This document shows positions 10,401-19,177 of a stretch of DNA of 64,000 bases, in pieces. A model generated the notes under the pieces. It was not told where the DNA came from. It was given only the letters and a program-made list of their open reading frames with translations, and made no database searches. Each line of letters begins with the position of its first letter. The first letter of the stretch is position 1. The translations under genes were made by a program, and so were the position numbers. The stretch is from Scybalousia_A sp964639765 (GTDB lineage: Bacteria > Bacteroidota > Bacteroidia > Bacteroidales > P3): contig CAZXEN010000003.1 of NCBI GenBank assembly GCA_964639765.1, positions 1 to 64,000 of the forward strand, written 5' to 3'.

Positions 10401-10834
10401 TCTCCTTCCACTGCTGAAAACCAAAACGTATCTGAAAAAGTATAAGCCAAAGAACCTACAACACCGCTGCCAAAAATAGCAATCAGTTGTCCTGTTGTCA
10501 TATTTTCTTTGTCTTTTACCAACTTTTTAGCCAAAATAGTGATGGACCAGAACAAGAACAATATAGTAAAACCGCTGCATAATGCACTCATGGAATTAAC
10601 CATGTAGGCAATCTTGCTTGTATTTCCTCCTGCAAGGAAAGAAAACAAACGTCCTATAAGTTGAAAAGTAGGAGCTCCAGGAGGGTGTCCAACTTGCAGT
10701 TTGGCTGTTGTTGCAATATATTCTCCACAATCCCACCACGAAGCAGTAGGTTCTGCTGTGAGGATATAAACTATGCTTGCTACAGCAAAAACTATCCACC
10801 CTAAGCAGTTGTTGATAAGTTTATAGTTTTTCAT
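7409..10834 (-). CDS. DUF2723 (TMEM260-like) membrane glycosyltransferase-type protein
   Basis: This large polytopic membrane protein of 1141 residues has an N-terminal DUF2723 domain. The signature TAEPTASWWDCGEYI at about 26-40, followed by KLQVGHPPGAPTFQL, marks the family, which is related to the eukaryotic O-mannosyltransferase TMEM260. About ten to twelve hydrophobic helices occupy roughly residues 10-315 and 505-615. Beyond about 880 the protein is soluble, with TPR-like helices (AINILDKCVKEFPCS and similar). By homology it probably transfers a sugar from a lipid carrier to exported proteins; substrate and linkage cannot be told from sequence. It is separated by 37 bp from arginine deiminase upstream, possibly in one transcript. 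Confidence 0.8.
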   Translation of the reverse strand: MKNYKLINNCLGWIVFAVASIVYILTAEPTASWWDCGEYIATTAKLQVGHPPGAPTFQLIGRLFSFLAGGNTSKIAYMVNSMSALCSGFTILFLFWSITILAKKLVKDKENMTTGQLIAIFGSGVVGSLAYTFSDTFWFSAVEGEVYAMSSCFTAIVFWAILKWDEQSEYSNNLRWIILIAFLIGVAIGIHLLNILTIPAITYIIYFKKYKKTTPEGFILAGLLSIVLVAVVMYFVIPEIVNLAAYFEIFFVNSIGMPFNSGTIIYFVLLFGLVVWGLMWSKKKMKPIVNTALLSFLFLIIGYSTFATLIIRANANTPINENAPKDATSLLTYLNREQYGDTPLLYGQYFTATAYDIKESPTTTKYVKNKETKRYDAVVRSGSPKFNDNVCTVFPRMYSSDNGRRHPLFYRMWAGMSENAVNKPTFGQNLTYFFRYQVHHMYWRYFMWNFVGRQNDIQSYGLNYENSPADASNGTKDLIHGNWISGIKFIDNMRLGPQTDLPADLQNNKGRNTLFFLPLLLGLAGLVYHIRKDKKNAFVVFLLFFMTGLAIVLYLNQPPNQPRERDYAYAGSFYAFAIWIGLGVYALCDWLKNVKIPENIRNIAISVVCLFAVPVLMASQEWDDHDRSDRYMARDFAANYLNSCDKNAILITFGDNDTFPLWYAQEVEGIRTDVRVLNYTLSGMGWYVEQLYNKIYESDKLPFTLDKDYYSLGQDLNFAQASSDTMELQSTLKQVIKANSGQQPFSQIEMLKDYKYIAVLPTNNFRITFDKAKAAKAGNYPKELVDGEKGEFVFSIPAEPGLNNMFAQLYRQQLMLLDILASNHFERPIYVMNPYLLREVVPDIMDYCIPEGIVYRIVPYKTNGQYTSKSYSMFMDKFSWGNVNKEGVYLESAVTISNSKVMRQNYVALANSLIGKGEKQKAINILDKCVKEFPCSKIAFDRADIMLANAYCDAGALEKGKQVYKSIIDYYKSYLAYYSKFSGKKARSVEGDKNLITIILAQIYNSDLRNRGIKDLQKEIEDILEVKTMLASISFSDKLNNLITKFNSSATALRDGGNKEEASKSFNEILDVLEKEGGVVDLADMKKSIMEITQYIYSYAKNYGLRDVVQRISSSPTFSSYMAQMQAQNTQTQNISLNIGN

Positions 10835-10871
10835 TTATTTGATTATTTAAAAGTTTATCAGGTTATATTCT

Positions 10872-12107
10872 CTACCAATTTACAGTTTCTCTTACAATAG
10901 GCATTGTCATACATCTTGCACCACCACATCCTCTTGGAAGTTCTGATGCTTCCACGGTAACAACAAACTTTTCATGTTTATTCAATTGTTCTTTTCCACA
11001 AACAACATCTTCTGCCTTTATAACATCAAAACCGTTTTTGTTCAGTTCTTCTATTGTATGGGTGTTTCTTGCATAACCAATGATTTTTCCTTCACCCATG
11101 CAGAAGAAGTTAGCACCTGAATGCCATTGTTCTCTTCTTTGCATCCATTCATCACTACCTCCACAAGCAATAGGTTTCAAGTCAAAGCCCAATGCTTTTG
11201 TTCCTTCTATAAAAGACTTGTGTTCCTTGTAGGATATCTTACCGTTGTCTATTTCTATAAGAGTTGTATTGAAACCTGTATTTTCTTTACAAATCAAAGG
11301 ACTGAAAGCTATGCATTCATTAGTATTCAAAAAATTAAATACCATATCCAAATGTATATAGGAATCCAAAGTCTGCGGCAATTCCTGAACAAGTATTTTC
11401 TGTTTAGGCTTTCTTGTAGCGTAATAATTGCATAGGAATTCTATGCCTTTTTTATTCGTTCTCAATCCATTTCCAATAAACAATATATCATCTTTTGCTA
11501 TCAGAACATCTCCTCCTTCTGTGGAAGCATCATCAGAAATAAGCTTCGGATTTATTGTTTCTGTTTCAAAAACATATCTGAATATGCTTTCCATTATAAA
11601 ACTTTCTCTGTCCCTGACGTCTGTACGCATTGCGTTTATCAGAACTTTGTTGTAGACAGAAGAAGAAGCGTCCCTTGTAAAGAAAAGATTGTACAAAGGT
11701 TCCAGAACATAACGCATAGGAGCGTACTCTTTTGGATGCACACCTTCCTTATATGGATAGCCCTCTATAAGACAGTCGGCCAAAACTTCACTGCTCAAAT
11801 CTATCATTTCCAGATACAGAAATTCTTTTTTCTCTCTTTGCAGAATAGTTTTCACTAATTCTATCCTTGCACTGGAAATATCCAAAACCTGTTTCAAAAG
11901 GTCTTTTACTTGGAAGGTTTCACACCAAGAAGACAGCACTTTGCTAAAGAAAGAATACTCCTTTTGTGCTATATTCAAATTAAGAAGGTCACTATATAAA
12001 GCATGATGAGTTGTTTCCGGTGTCATTTGTTCTATTTCCTTGCCAGGAGTATGTAGAATAACACCTTTCAATCTTCCTATTTCAGAATTAACAATTATAC
12101 TGTTCAT
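10872..12107 (-). CDS. arcA: arginine deiminase
   Basis: This enzyme hydrolyses arginine to citrulline and ammonia in the cytoplasm. Family marks are the N-terminal SEIGRLKGVILHTPG, the FTRDAS motif near residue 145, EGGDVL near 205, HLDMVF around 255, and the C-terminal GGARCMTMP whose cysteine (about Cys399 of 411) is the nucleophile. The ATG at 12107 is chosen; a TTG five codons upstream is open but lies only ten bases from the -7 box. Carbamate kinase and ornithine carbamoyltransferase, the usual partners for ATP generation, are not nearby, so the role may be acid/nitrogen handling or the pathway genes may be scattered. Confidence 0.9.
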   Translation of the reverse strand: MNSIIVNSEIGRLKGVILHTPGKEIEQMTPETTHHALYSDLLNLNIAQKEYSFFSKVLSSWCETFQVKDLLKQVLDISSARIELVKTILQREKKEFLYLEMIDLSSEVLADCLIEGYPYKEGVHPKEYAPMRYVLEPLYNLFFTRDASSSVYNKVLINAMRTDVRDRESFIMESIFRYVFETETINPKLISDDASTEGGDVLIAKDDILFIGNGLRTNKKGIEFLCNYYATRKPKQKILVQELPQTLDSYIHLDMVFNFLNTNECIAFSPLICKENTGFNTTLIEIDNGKISYKEHKSFIEGTKALGFDLKPIACGGSDEWMQRREQWHSGANFFCMGEGKIIGYARNTHTIEELNKNGFDVIKAEDVVCGKEQLNKHEKFVVTVEASELPRGCGGARCMTMPIVRETVNW

Positions 12108-12132
12108 AAAACTTCTTTTCAATAACGAACTG

Positions 12133-12140
12133 CAAAGTTA
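12133..12140 (-). promoter_or_regulatory. -7 promoter box (TAACTTTG) for arcA
   Basis: The minus strand reads TAACTTTG, a full match to TAnnTTTG, 25 bases upstream of the arcA ATG. Confidence 0.55.
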
Positions 12141-12285
12141 GTTATAATTTTTTAATTACTATGTTTTTTGAATTAAAAATTTGAGACCCTGCTGAAAAAC
12201 CAATATCTCTATTTTAACAAGTGGAAACAACAATATTAATTTCAAACTTCCGTTATTAGAGAGAGAAAAAAAAACAATATTTCTG

Positions 12286-13677
12286 ATGAAAAAGATATAT
12301 ACCCTAATCCTGTCTGCTGTATTCTTCTCATCTCTTGCAGCGCAAAACAAGTATGAGATAGATTTTTTCATACATGACATTGACGATACAATATTATATA
12401 TAGGAAACTATGTCGGAGCTTCAAGGCAAATCATAGATTCCCTTAGAATAAAGAAAGACGGTTCTTTTCATTGGAGCAGCAATCCACTGCCCAAGGGAAT
12501 GTATATGGTAAAAGACCAAAAGCAAAAAGACATGTTTTCTTTCATGTTGGATAACAGCAGAACATTTTCCATAGAAATATACAACACAAGCGAGGCTGTG
12601 GTTACAAACTGCCCTGAAAACGATGCCTATATGCTGTATCAGAAAGAAAACAACATATATCAGCGTGCAATGTATTACTATCGTCTGGAAGCACAGGCAC
12701 ATCCCGAAAACCAAGACTCGCTATACAAGGCACTAAGACCGGTTATGGATAATTTCAACAAGTTCCAGGAATCTTTCTTCAAGACCTATCCGAACAACTT
12801 CATAACTGTCACTTCCGAAAGTATGATTCAAAACGTCCCTACCAGATTTCTTGAGGACGGAAAGATAAAGCAGGGAATGGAAAAAGAATATTACTATTAC
12901 TACAGGAAACATTATTGGGACAGTTTCCGTTTTGACGACAACAGGCTTTTGTACTCTCCTTATTTTATCAACAAGTTCAATGCCTATATCTCTGAAGCGA
13001 CACCTCAGGTGGCTGATTCTGTATGCAGTTCCTTGGATAATTTTGTTGCCGTCGCTCTGCAAAGAAAAGGAGTGGAATATGCTGATTATGTCCTTATGTG
13101 GTATCTCAACAGACTTCCGCAAATGCCTTTTTCTTTCAATGAATTGATATACCAGCATATCGTAAACAAATACGAAAACTATCTCAAAGGCTTAGTAACG
13201 CAGGAAGATATGGATTATCACAAGGATTATCTGGGTAAAATCTCAAAGTTCTTCCCCGGAAATATCATGCCTAACATCATAGCCGAAGACATAGACGGCA
13301 AACCTCAAAGCCTTTATTCCATCAAGAAACCTTTTACGGTTCTGTACTTCTTTTCTTCCACCTGTGAAAGCTGTCTGAAGAATATAGATGTTTTGAAAGA
13401 GCTTTACAGAATGAACAAAGACTACTACAACTTTGAGATTTTCTCCATTGATATAGAAGATGATGTGGAAATAGCGAAAGCAAGACAAAGAATGGATACC
13501 TATCCTTGGATTGTTACCTACAAAGATGTTTCATCATTAAGGGATTATGGCTTTATTTTGGACCATACTCCGGAATTATACATCCTAGACAAAGACAAAA
13601 GGATTATAAACAAGACTCCTATGTATGAACATGTGGAGAAAACTATGGATACTTTCTTAAAAAACAGTTCCAATTAA
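12286..13677 (+). CDS. exported TlpA-like thioredoxin-fold protein
   Basis: This 463-residue exported protein has a signal peptide of about 19 residues (ends SSLAAQ). It then has an N-terminal DUF4369-like beta domain (about 20-110), a helical middle region, and a C-terminal thioredoxin/AhpC-TSA domain from about 325. The redox motif CESC sits in FFSSTCESCLKNIDVLKELY. Such proteins act in the periplasm as thiol-disulfide reductases or in heme/cytochrome maturation; the partner here is not visible. The glutamate-serine dipeptide in the CxxC differs from the common CGPC/CxPC of TlpA. It is divergent from arcA and convergent with infC. Confidence 0.82.
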   Translation: MKKIYTLILSAVFFSSLAAQNKYEIDFFIHDIDDTILYIGNYVGASRQIIDSLRIKKDGSFHWSSNPLPKGMYMVKDQKQKDMFSFMLDNSRTFSIEIYNTSEAVVTNCPENDAYMLYQKENNIYQRAMYYYRLEAQAHPENQDSLYKALRPVMDNFNKFQESFFKTYPNNFITVTSESMIQNVPTRFLEDGKIKQGMEKEYYYYYRKHYWDSFRFDDNRLLYSPYFINKFNAYISEATPQVADSVCSSLDNFVAVALQRKGVEYADYVLMWYLNRLPQMPFSFNELIYQHIVNKYENYLKGLVTQEDMDYHKDYLGKISKFFPGNIMPNIIAEDIDGKPQSLYSIKKPFTVLYFFSSTCESCLKNIDVLKELYRMNKDYYNFEIFSIDIEDDVEIAKARQRMDTYPWIVTYKDVSSLRDYGFILDHTPELYILDKDKRIINKTPMYEHVEKTMDTFLKNSSN

Positions 13678-13770
13678 AAAAGAACATTGGGTCTTTTTGT
13701 CTGGAATGACGGTTTTTGAGAAAAAAATCCTGATGTCTTTTATTCAAGGTTTTGATATTTCAGAAAGAAA

Positions 13771-13812
13771 AGAAAAAAAAACGAAGGGCTTCCCGACAAA
13801 CATGGGAAGTCC
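13771..13812 (-). terminator. rho-independent terminator of infC
   Basis: On the minus strand a nine-base stem, GGACTTCCC with GGGAAGCCC (one G-T pair), has a nine-base loop and is followed by TTCG and a run of Ts. Confidence 0.8.
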
Positions 13813-13835
13813 TTTGATATTTATTTTGTATCAGA

Positions 13836-14417
13836 TTACTTTTTCTTTACAGGTGCTATTATCATCAGCATTTTCTTGCCTTCAAGCTTCGGCATCATTT
13901 CAGGTTTGCCGTATTCCAGAAGAGCTTCTGCAAATTTCAACAGCTTTTGCTCACCTTGTTCTTTATAAACTATTGTCCTTCCTTTAAAAAAGACATCAAC
14001 CTTTACCTTGTTGCCCTCAGAAAGAAAACGCATTGCGTGTTTTAACTTGAAATCAAAATCATGATCATCTGTCTGTGGTCCAAGTCTTATTTCTTTTACC
14101 AGCATTTTTGCAGACTTTGACTTGCGTTCTTTGTCTTTCTTCTTCTGTTCGTAAAGAAACTTCTGATAATCCATAACCTTGCAGACAGGCGGATTGGCAT
14201 TTGGGGAAATTTTTACTAAGTCAAATCCCTCATCGTATGCTAATTTCAATGCTTCTTTAATAGAACATATCTTAGGTTCAAAACCTTCTCCCACAACCCT
14301 TACTACCGGGTCTTTGATATTTTCGTTGATTTGATGAGCTGCCTCTTGTTTTCTGGGCATTCTTCTATCGTTTAAATTACGATTTTGTTGTTGTGTTTCT
14401 ATTGCTATATCCTCCAT
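13836..14417 (-). CDS. infC: translation initiation factor IF-3
   Basis: IF-3 binds the 30S subunit and checks start-codon/initiator-tRNA pairing. The 193-residue protein has the usual N-domain (INENIKDPVVRVVGEG, then EALKLAYDEGFDLVKISPNANPPVCKVMDYQKF), a Lys-rich linker, and the C-domain with KEIRLGPQTDDHDFDFK. The start is an ordinary ATG at 14417, not the rare ATT seen in enterobacteria. It follows thrS by 48 bp, the common thrS-infC order. The ribosomal protein genes rpmI and rplT, which normally come next, are absent: a terminator and a convergent gene follow directly. Confidence 0.96.
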   Translation of the reverse strand: MEDIAIETQQQNRNLNDRRMPRKQEAAHQINENIKDPVVRVVGEGFEPKICSIKEALKLAYDEGFDLVKISPNANPPVCKVMDYQKFLYEQKKKDKERKSKSAKMLVKEIRLGPQTDDHDFDFKLKHAMRFLSEGNKVKVDVFFKGRTIVYKEQGEQKLLKFAEALLEYGKPEMMPKLEGKKMLMIIAPVKKK

Positions 14418-14465
14418 TTTTTGGTTGAGGACCTGTGAAAAGTCCTCAACACTTTTTTAAACATT

Positions 14466-16400
14466 TTATTCTAATTCTTTCTTTATTTCTTCATTTACCA
14501 ACGTTGCGAAGTCTTCTATCTTCATAGCACCTTTGTCTCCGATATATTTTTCGCGGACAGAGACCGTGTTTTCGTTCTGTTCTTTCTCGCCAACAATCAG
14601 CATATACTTAATCTTTCTGATTTCAGCATCCCTGACTTTCTTTCCTGTCTTCTCGTTTCTGTTGTCTATCTCGCCTCTCAGACCAACTTGCTCCAACTGT
14701 TGTTTTACCTTGTTGGCATAGTCTTCATATTTCTCACTTATCGGCAGGATTATAAACTGATCTGAAGTCAGCCACAATGGAAAGTCGCCTGCTGTATGCT
14801 CCAACAAAACTGCCACGAACCGTTCCATGCTTCCGAAAGGTGCTCTGTGGATCATTACGGGGCGATGTTTAAGATTATCTGAACCGGTATATTCCAAATC
14901 AAATCGTTCCGGAAGATTGTAATCCACCTGTATTGTTCCCAGCTGCCATTTTCTTCCTAATGCGTCCTTAACCATAAAATCCAGTTTCGGACCATAAAAA
15001 GCTGCCTCGCCGACTTCTGTTATTGTTTTCAAACCTTTTTCTTCTGAAGCCTCAATTATTGCTCTTTCTGCTTTTTCCCATACTTCGTCCGAACCGATAT
15101 ACTTTTCTTTGTTATCAGGATCTCGCAAAGAAACCTGTGCAATATAGTCTTCAAACTTCAAAGTCTTGAAAATATACAGTATAATGTCTATTACCTTGCA
15201 AAATTCCTCTTTCAACTGCTCCGGAGTGCAGAATATGTGTGCATCATCTTGAGTAAATGAACGCACACGTGTAAGTCCGTGCAACTCACCACTCATTTCA
15301 TATCTGTAAACAGTACCGAACTCTGCCAATCTGCAAGGAAGGTCCTTATAGGATTTAGGACTCAGACGATAAATCTCGCAATGGTGAGGACAGTTCATTG
15401 GTTTAAGCATATATTCTTCACCTTCGTTCGGAGTCTTTATTACTTGGAAAGAATCCTTGCCGTACTTTTGGAAGTGCCCTGATGTCTTATAAAGATTCAC
15501 ATTGCCGATATGAGGGGTCATCACCTGCATATAGCCGTATTTTTTCTGCACTTTGGCAAGAAAATCCTGTAGTCTGTTTCTCAAATCGGTACCTTTTGGC
15601 AACCAAAGAGGCAATCCTGCTCCTACATTCTGAGAAAAGGCAAACAATTCCATGTCTTTTCCAAGCTTTCTATGGTCTCTTTTCTTTGCTTCTTCCAACA
15701 ATGCAAGATATTCATCAAGGTCTTTTTTCTTAGGAAAAGTGATTGCATACAGACGGGTAAGCTGTTCCCTATGTTCATCACCTCTCCAATAAGCACCTGC
15801 AAGAGAAGTTATCTTCAAAGCCTTGACAGGAGAAAAATCCATCAAGTGCGGTCCCCTGCAAAGGTCTGTAAATTCACCGCTTTCATAGAATGTTATCGTG
15901 CCGTCTTCCAATGCGTCTATCAACTCCACCTTATATTTCTCACCCTTGGCCTTGAAGTACTCCAAAGCGTCCTTTTTGCTGACTTCTTTTCGGATTAACT
16001 TTACACCTTGTTTGGCAATCTCACGCATTTTTTCCTCTATTCTCGGAAAATCCTCGGAAGAAAGAACATCTTCTCCAAAGTCTATATCGTAATAGAAACC
16101 GTTTTCTATAGCAGGACCTATTCCAAACTTTGCATTAGGGTATAAACTTTGCACAGCACTTGCCAACAAGTGGGCAGATGAATGCCAGAAAGTCTTCTTT
16201 CCGTCTTCGTCGTTCCAAGTATTAAGTTTCAGTGAACAGTCCTTTGTCAATTCCCTGTTCAGGTCTATAACTTCTCCATCAATAGTTGCCGAAAGGACGT
16301 TTCTTGCCAATCCTTCACTTATGCTTTTTGCAACATCGTATGATGTTACGCCTTCATTATATTGTTTTACACTACCGTCGGGTAAGGTTACGTTAATCAT
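14466..16400 (-). CDS. thrS: threonine--tRNA ligase
   Basis: This enzyme charges tRNA-Thr. The 644-residue protein has the full architecture: a TGS domain (1-62), an editing domain with the zinc-type HSSAHLLASAV helix (about 73-83), and the class II catalytic core. The core shows MNCPHHCEIY (zinc cysteine and histidine), motif 2 with RYEMSGELHGLTRVRSFTQDDAH, and motif 3 HRAPFGSMERF. The anticodon-binding domain follows from about 545. A -7 box lies 28 bases upstream and a 21-bp repeat array lies beyond it. No T-box or operator-like hairpin is evident in the short leader. infC follows in the same direction. Confidence 0.97.
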   Translation of the reverse strand: MINVTLPDGSVKQYNEGVTSYDVAKSISEGLARNVLSATIDGEVIDLNRELTKDCSLKLNTWNDEDGKKTFWHSSAHLLASAVQSLYPNAKFGIGPAIENGFYYDIDFGEDVLSSEDFPRIEEKMREIAKQGVKLIRKEVSKKDALEYFKAKGEKYKVELIDALEDGTITFYESGEFTDLCRGPHLMDFSPVKALKITSLAGAYWRGDEHREQLTRLYAITFPKKKDLDEYLALLEEAKKRDHRKLGKDMELFAFSQNVGAGLPLWLPKGTDLRNRLQDFLAKVQKKYGYMQVMTPHIGNVNLYKTSGHFQKYGKDSFQVIKTPNEGEEYMLKPMNCPHHCEIYRLSPKSYKDLPCRLAEFGTVYRYEMSGELHGLTRVRSFTQDDAHIFCTPEQLKEEFCKVIDIILYIFKTLKFEDYIAQVSLRDPDNKEKYIGSDEVWEKAERAIIEASEEKGLKTITEVGEAAFYGPKLDFMVKDALGRKWQLGTIQVDYNLPERFDLEYTGSDNLKHRPVMIHRAPFGSMERFVAVLLEHTAGDFPLWLTSDQFIILPISEKYEDYANKVKQQLEQVGLRGEIDNRNEKTGKKVRDAEIRKIKYMLIVGEKEQNENTVSVREKYIGDKGAMKIEDFATLVNEEIKKELE

Positions 16401-16428
16401 ATCGTATAAGTCTTAGTTTTACAAGTTG

Positions 16429-16436
16429 CAAAATTA
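16429..16436 (-). promoter_or_regulatory. -7 promoter box (TAATTTTG) for thrS
   Basis: The minus strand reads TAATTTTG 28 bases upstream of the thrS ATG, a full match to TAnnTTTG. Confidence 0.6.
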
Positions 16437-16540
16437 ATACTTTTTTTTTGATAACGTTATTTTTTTCAGTTTTTTTGAGCCAAATACAGCAGTTGCCACA
16501 GTTTTTTGACAGCATTTCACTTAAAAAAAACAACACGACA

Positions 16541-16660
16541 AAGATTTGATGAAAAAAGATCAAGACTTTTTTTCTAAAATCCAACTCTTTTGCATAAAAA
16601 GATCAAGACTTTTTCCCTAAAAACGAAGACTTTTTTTAGGCAGATTTCAATTCTGACAAT
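16541..16660. repeat. 21-bp periodic repeat array A, in the thrS / glycosyltransferase gap
   Basis: Four units lie in one orientation: ATCAAGACTTTTTTT at 16559, ATCCAACTCTTTT at 16579, ATCAAGACTTTTT at 16602 and ACGAAGACTTTTTTT at 16623, giving steps of 20, 23 and 21 bases. A weaker TCAAGTCTTT follows near 16660. The rest of the 351-base gap (16401-16751) holds the thrS promoter. On the plus strand it holds a TTTG and a TAGCTGTG that could be a poor promoter for the glycosyltransferase. I see no other gene in it. Confidence 0.65.
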
Positions 16661-16751
16661 CAAGTCTTTACATTATTTGGCTGTCCGTATAAAATATAGC
16701 TGTGTTTTTTTCGTTATTTTTCATATAAACCTACAATGAACCAAAATACAA

Positions 16752-17888
16752 GTGAGAATAGGAGTCAATACACGTTTGCTTATAGATGGAAAGTTGGAAG
16801 GCATAGGTTATTTCACCTTTCAGATACTAAAAAGACTGACAACCCGACACAAAGACATTGAGTTTGTGTTTTTCTTTGACAGGCCTTACAGCAAAGAGTT
16901 CGTTTTTGCCGAGAATGTTATACCTGTTGTGATACCTGTTCAGGCAAGGCACCCCATACTCTGGAAGATATATTTTGACTGCCTGCTTCCTGTCTATTGC
17001 AAAAAGTACAAGGTGGATATATTCTTCTCGCCCGAGAATTATCTGCCGAAGACAAAAGACATTCCGTTGATATGTACGGTACATGACTTGAATTTCATGC
17101 ATGACAGTTCCTTTGTCGGCAACCGAAGTCATCAGAAATATTTCCTGAAATACTTTCCTTTGAATGCAAAAAAGGCCGACAGTATAGCCACCGTCTCACA
17201 ATTCAGCAAACAAGACATAATCAACACGCTTGATATCAAGGAGGAAAAAATCTCTGTCGTCTATTCTGCCGCCAATGCCTGCGAAAGCGAAGACAACAAG
17301 CAAAGAAAAGACCCTCTGGCAACAAAACAAAAATACACCTCAGGCGAAGATTATTTCTATTTTGTAGGTGCCATTTCCAAAAGAAAAAATCTTGCAGGTA
17401 TATTTCGTGCCTTTGACCTGTTTAAACAAAAAAAGTGCGGAAACAAGGCAAAACTCGTTGTCATAGGAAACTGCAAATGGTGGCAGGGAGAAATAGAAGA
17501 CACCTACAATGCAATGAAACACAAACAGGACGTCGTCTTCACTGGCAGAATTTCAAAAGAGGAGATATACGACATTGCATGTGCTTCCATCGGACTGGTG
17601 TTTCCGTCGTTTTTTGAAGGATTTGGGGTGCCTGTGCTGGAAGCTTTTCAAAGCAGAACAGCAGTAATATGCTCCAATGTAACTTCCATGCCGGAGATAG
17701 CAGGAGATGCTGCCCTGCTGGTAAATCCTGACAATGACAATGAAATATGCAATGCAATGATATCTCTTTACAACAACAAGGAACTAAGACAACAGCTCAT
17801 AGAAAAAGGAATACAGAGAGAAAAGCTTTTCACATGGGATAAAACATCTGAATATATATGGACTATAATTCAAAAATACATAAAATAG
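16752..17888 (+). CDS. GT4-type glycosyltransferase
   Basis: This 378-residue cytoplasmic glycosyltransferase has the GT-B fold (GT4 family). Visible marks are the N-terminal MRIGVNTRLLIDGKLEGIGYF, with the glycine loop that opens the first Rossmann fold, and the C-terminal FPSFFEGFGVPVLEAF, the family's E-x7-E motif that holds the nucleotide sugar. The donor and acceptor cannot be told from sequence. The start is GTG at 16752; no ATG gives the complete first strand. The 3' end overlaps murF by 31 bases, so the two are co-transcribed with anmK, suggesting a cell-envelope role. Confidence 0.85.
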   Translation: MRIGVNTRLLIDGKLEGIGYFTFQILKRLTTRHKDIEFVFFFDRPYSKEFVFAENVIPVVIPVQARHPILWKIYFDCLLPVYCKKYKVDIFFSPENYLPKTKDIPLICTVHDLNFMHDSSFVGNRSHQKYFLKYFPLNAKKADSIATVSQFSKQDIINTLDIKEEKISVVYSAANACESEDNKQRKDPLATKQKYTSGEDYFYFVGAISKRKNLAGIFRAFDLFKQKKCGNKAKLVVIGNCKWWQGEIEDTYNAMKHKQDVVFTGRISKEEIYDIACASIGLVFPSFFEGFGVPVLEAFQSRTAVICSNVTSMPEIAGDAALLVNPDNDNEICNAMISLYNNKELRQQLIEKGIQREKLFTWDKTSEYIWTIIQKYIK

Positions 17889-19177
17889 ACGAAAGCCTGT
17901 TGCAACGGGTTTTGGAAGAATACAGAAAATCATTTCTTCTTACAACTGATTCCCGCAAAGTGGAAAAGGGAAGCATATTCGTTGCGCTGAAAGGAGAGAA
18001 CTTCAACGGCAACAGCTTTGCTTCCATGGCTCTGGAACAAGGAGCAGGCATGGTAATAATAGATGACAAGGACTATTTTGTTGACGACAGGACAGTATTG
18101 GTTGAAAACAGCCTGATGTTTCTTCAGAAATTTGCCAACTACTACAGAAAACAGTTTGACATTCCTGTCCTTGGCATAAGCGGAACAAACGGCAAGACAA
18201 CAACAAAGGAACTTGTTCACAAGGTTCTTGCCAAAAGATACAAAGTTCTTGCAACCGTCGGCAATTTAAACAACCAGATAGGCGTACCTCTTACTCTTTT
18301 GAACCTAAGGGAAGACACCAGTATTGCCATTGTTGAAATGGGAGCATCACATATTGGAGACATAGACGAGTTGTGCGATATTGCAGAACCGACTTGCTGT
18401 CTGCTTACCAATGTAGGAACTGCCCATATAGAAGGCTTTGGTTCCAAGGAAGGAGTATTGGAGACAAAAACCGAATTATACAGATATGTGGACAGGAAAA
18501 AGGGGAAAGTGTTTGTAAATTACGACGATGAAGGACTTAAGAAACAAAGACTCTGCAACCCTACAACCTACTCTCTGAAAGACAAAGATGCAGATATCTT
18601 TGCCAAAACCATAAAAGAAGACTCTCCTTTTGCAAGTATTGAGACAGAGAATGTTGAGATAAATTCTTCTCTCGTGGGTTCCTACAACGCATATAATATC
18701 CTATCTGCCGTGGTTGTAGGAAAACACTTCAATATTCCAATTGATGAGATAAAACAAGCAATAGAAGATTATCAGCCTACAAACAACCGTTCCCAAATAC
18801 AAAAGACAGAAAGAAACACCCTTATACTTGACTGCTACAACGCCAATCCTTCTTCCTGCAGGTTTGCTCTTGAAGCCTTTGATAAAATAAAAGCCAAAGA
18901 CAAACGTGTATTTATCGGAGCAATGAAAGAACTTGGAAAAGTAAGTCAAACGGAACACGCCGACATTGTTGAAAAACTGCACTCCATGTATCTACAGGAA
19001 ATCATACTTGTAGGTAAGGAATACAAGGAATTTGCAGACAAGGACGAAAGAATAAGATATTTCGACACTTCTCTTGAGGCCAAGGAATATATTGAAAGAG
19101 AAAACATAAACAATGCTCTTGTTCTTATCAAAGGTTCGAGGGCTACAAAGATGGAGACTTTGATTGATGCTTTATAG
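17858..19177 (+). CDS. murF: UDP-N-acetylmuramoyl-tripeptide--D-alanyl-D-alanine ligase
   Basis: MurF adds D-Ala-D-Ala to the UDP-MurNAc-tripeptide, the last cytoplasmic step of the peptidoglycan precursor. The 439-residue sequence has the N-terminal domain with TDSRKVEKGSIFVALKG (about 31-47), the ATP P-loop GISGTNGKTTTKEL (about 107-120), the EMGASHIGDI segment and the C-terminal domain with LDCYNANPSS. The ATG at 17858 lies inside the end of the glycosyltransferase gene (31-base overlap), and murF overlaps anmK at its own 3' end. The order glycosyltransferase-murF-anmK couples wall synthesis with muropeptide recycling. Confidence 0.95.
   Translation: MDYNSKIHKIDESLLQRVLEEYRKSFLLTTDSRKVEKGSIFVALKGENFNGNSFASMALEQGAGMVIIDDKDYFVDDRTVLVENSLMFLQKFANYYRKQFDIPVLGISGTNGKTTTKELVHKVLAKRYKVLATVGNLNNQIGVPLTLLNLREDTSIAIVEMGASHIGDIDELCDIAEPTCCLLTNVGTAHIEGFGSKEGVLETKTELYRYVDRKKGKVFVNYDDEGLKKQRLCNPTTYSLKDKDADIFAKTIKEDSPFASIETENVEINSSLVGSYNAYNILSAVVVGKHFNIPIDEIKQAIEDYQPTNNRSQIQKTERNTLILDCYNANPSSCRFALEAFDKIKAKDKRVFIGAMKELGKVSQTEHADIVEKLHSMYLQEIILVGKEYKEFADKDERIRYFDTSLEAKEYIERENINNALVLIKGSRATKMETLIDAL

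Noticed and set aside
13697..13987. A 96-residue plus-strand open frame at the end of infC
   Set aside because: It runs through the infC terminator hairpin and antisense through the conserved IF-3 C-domain.
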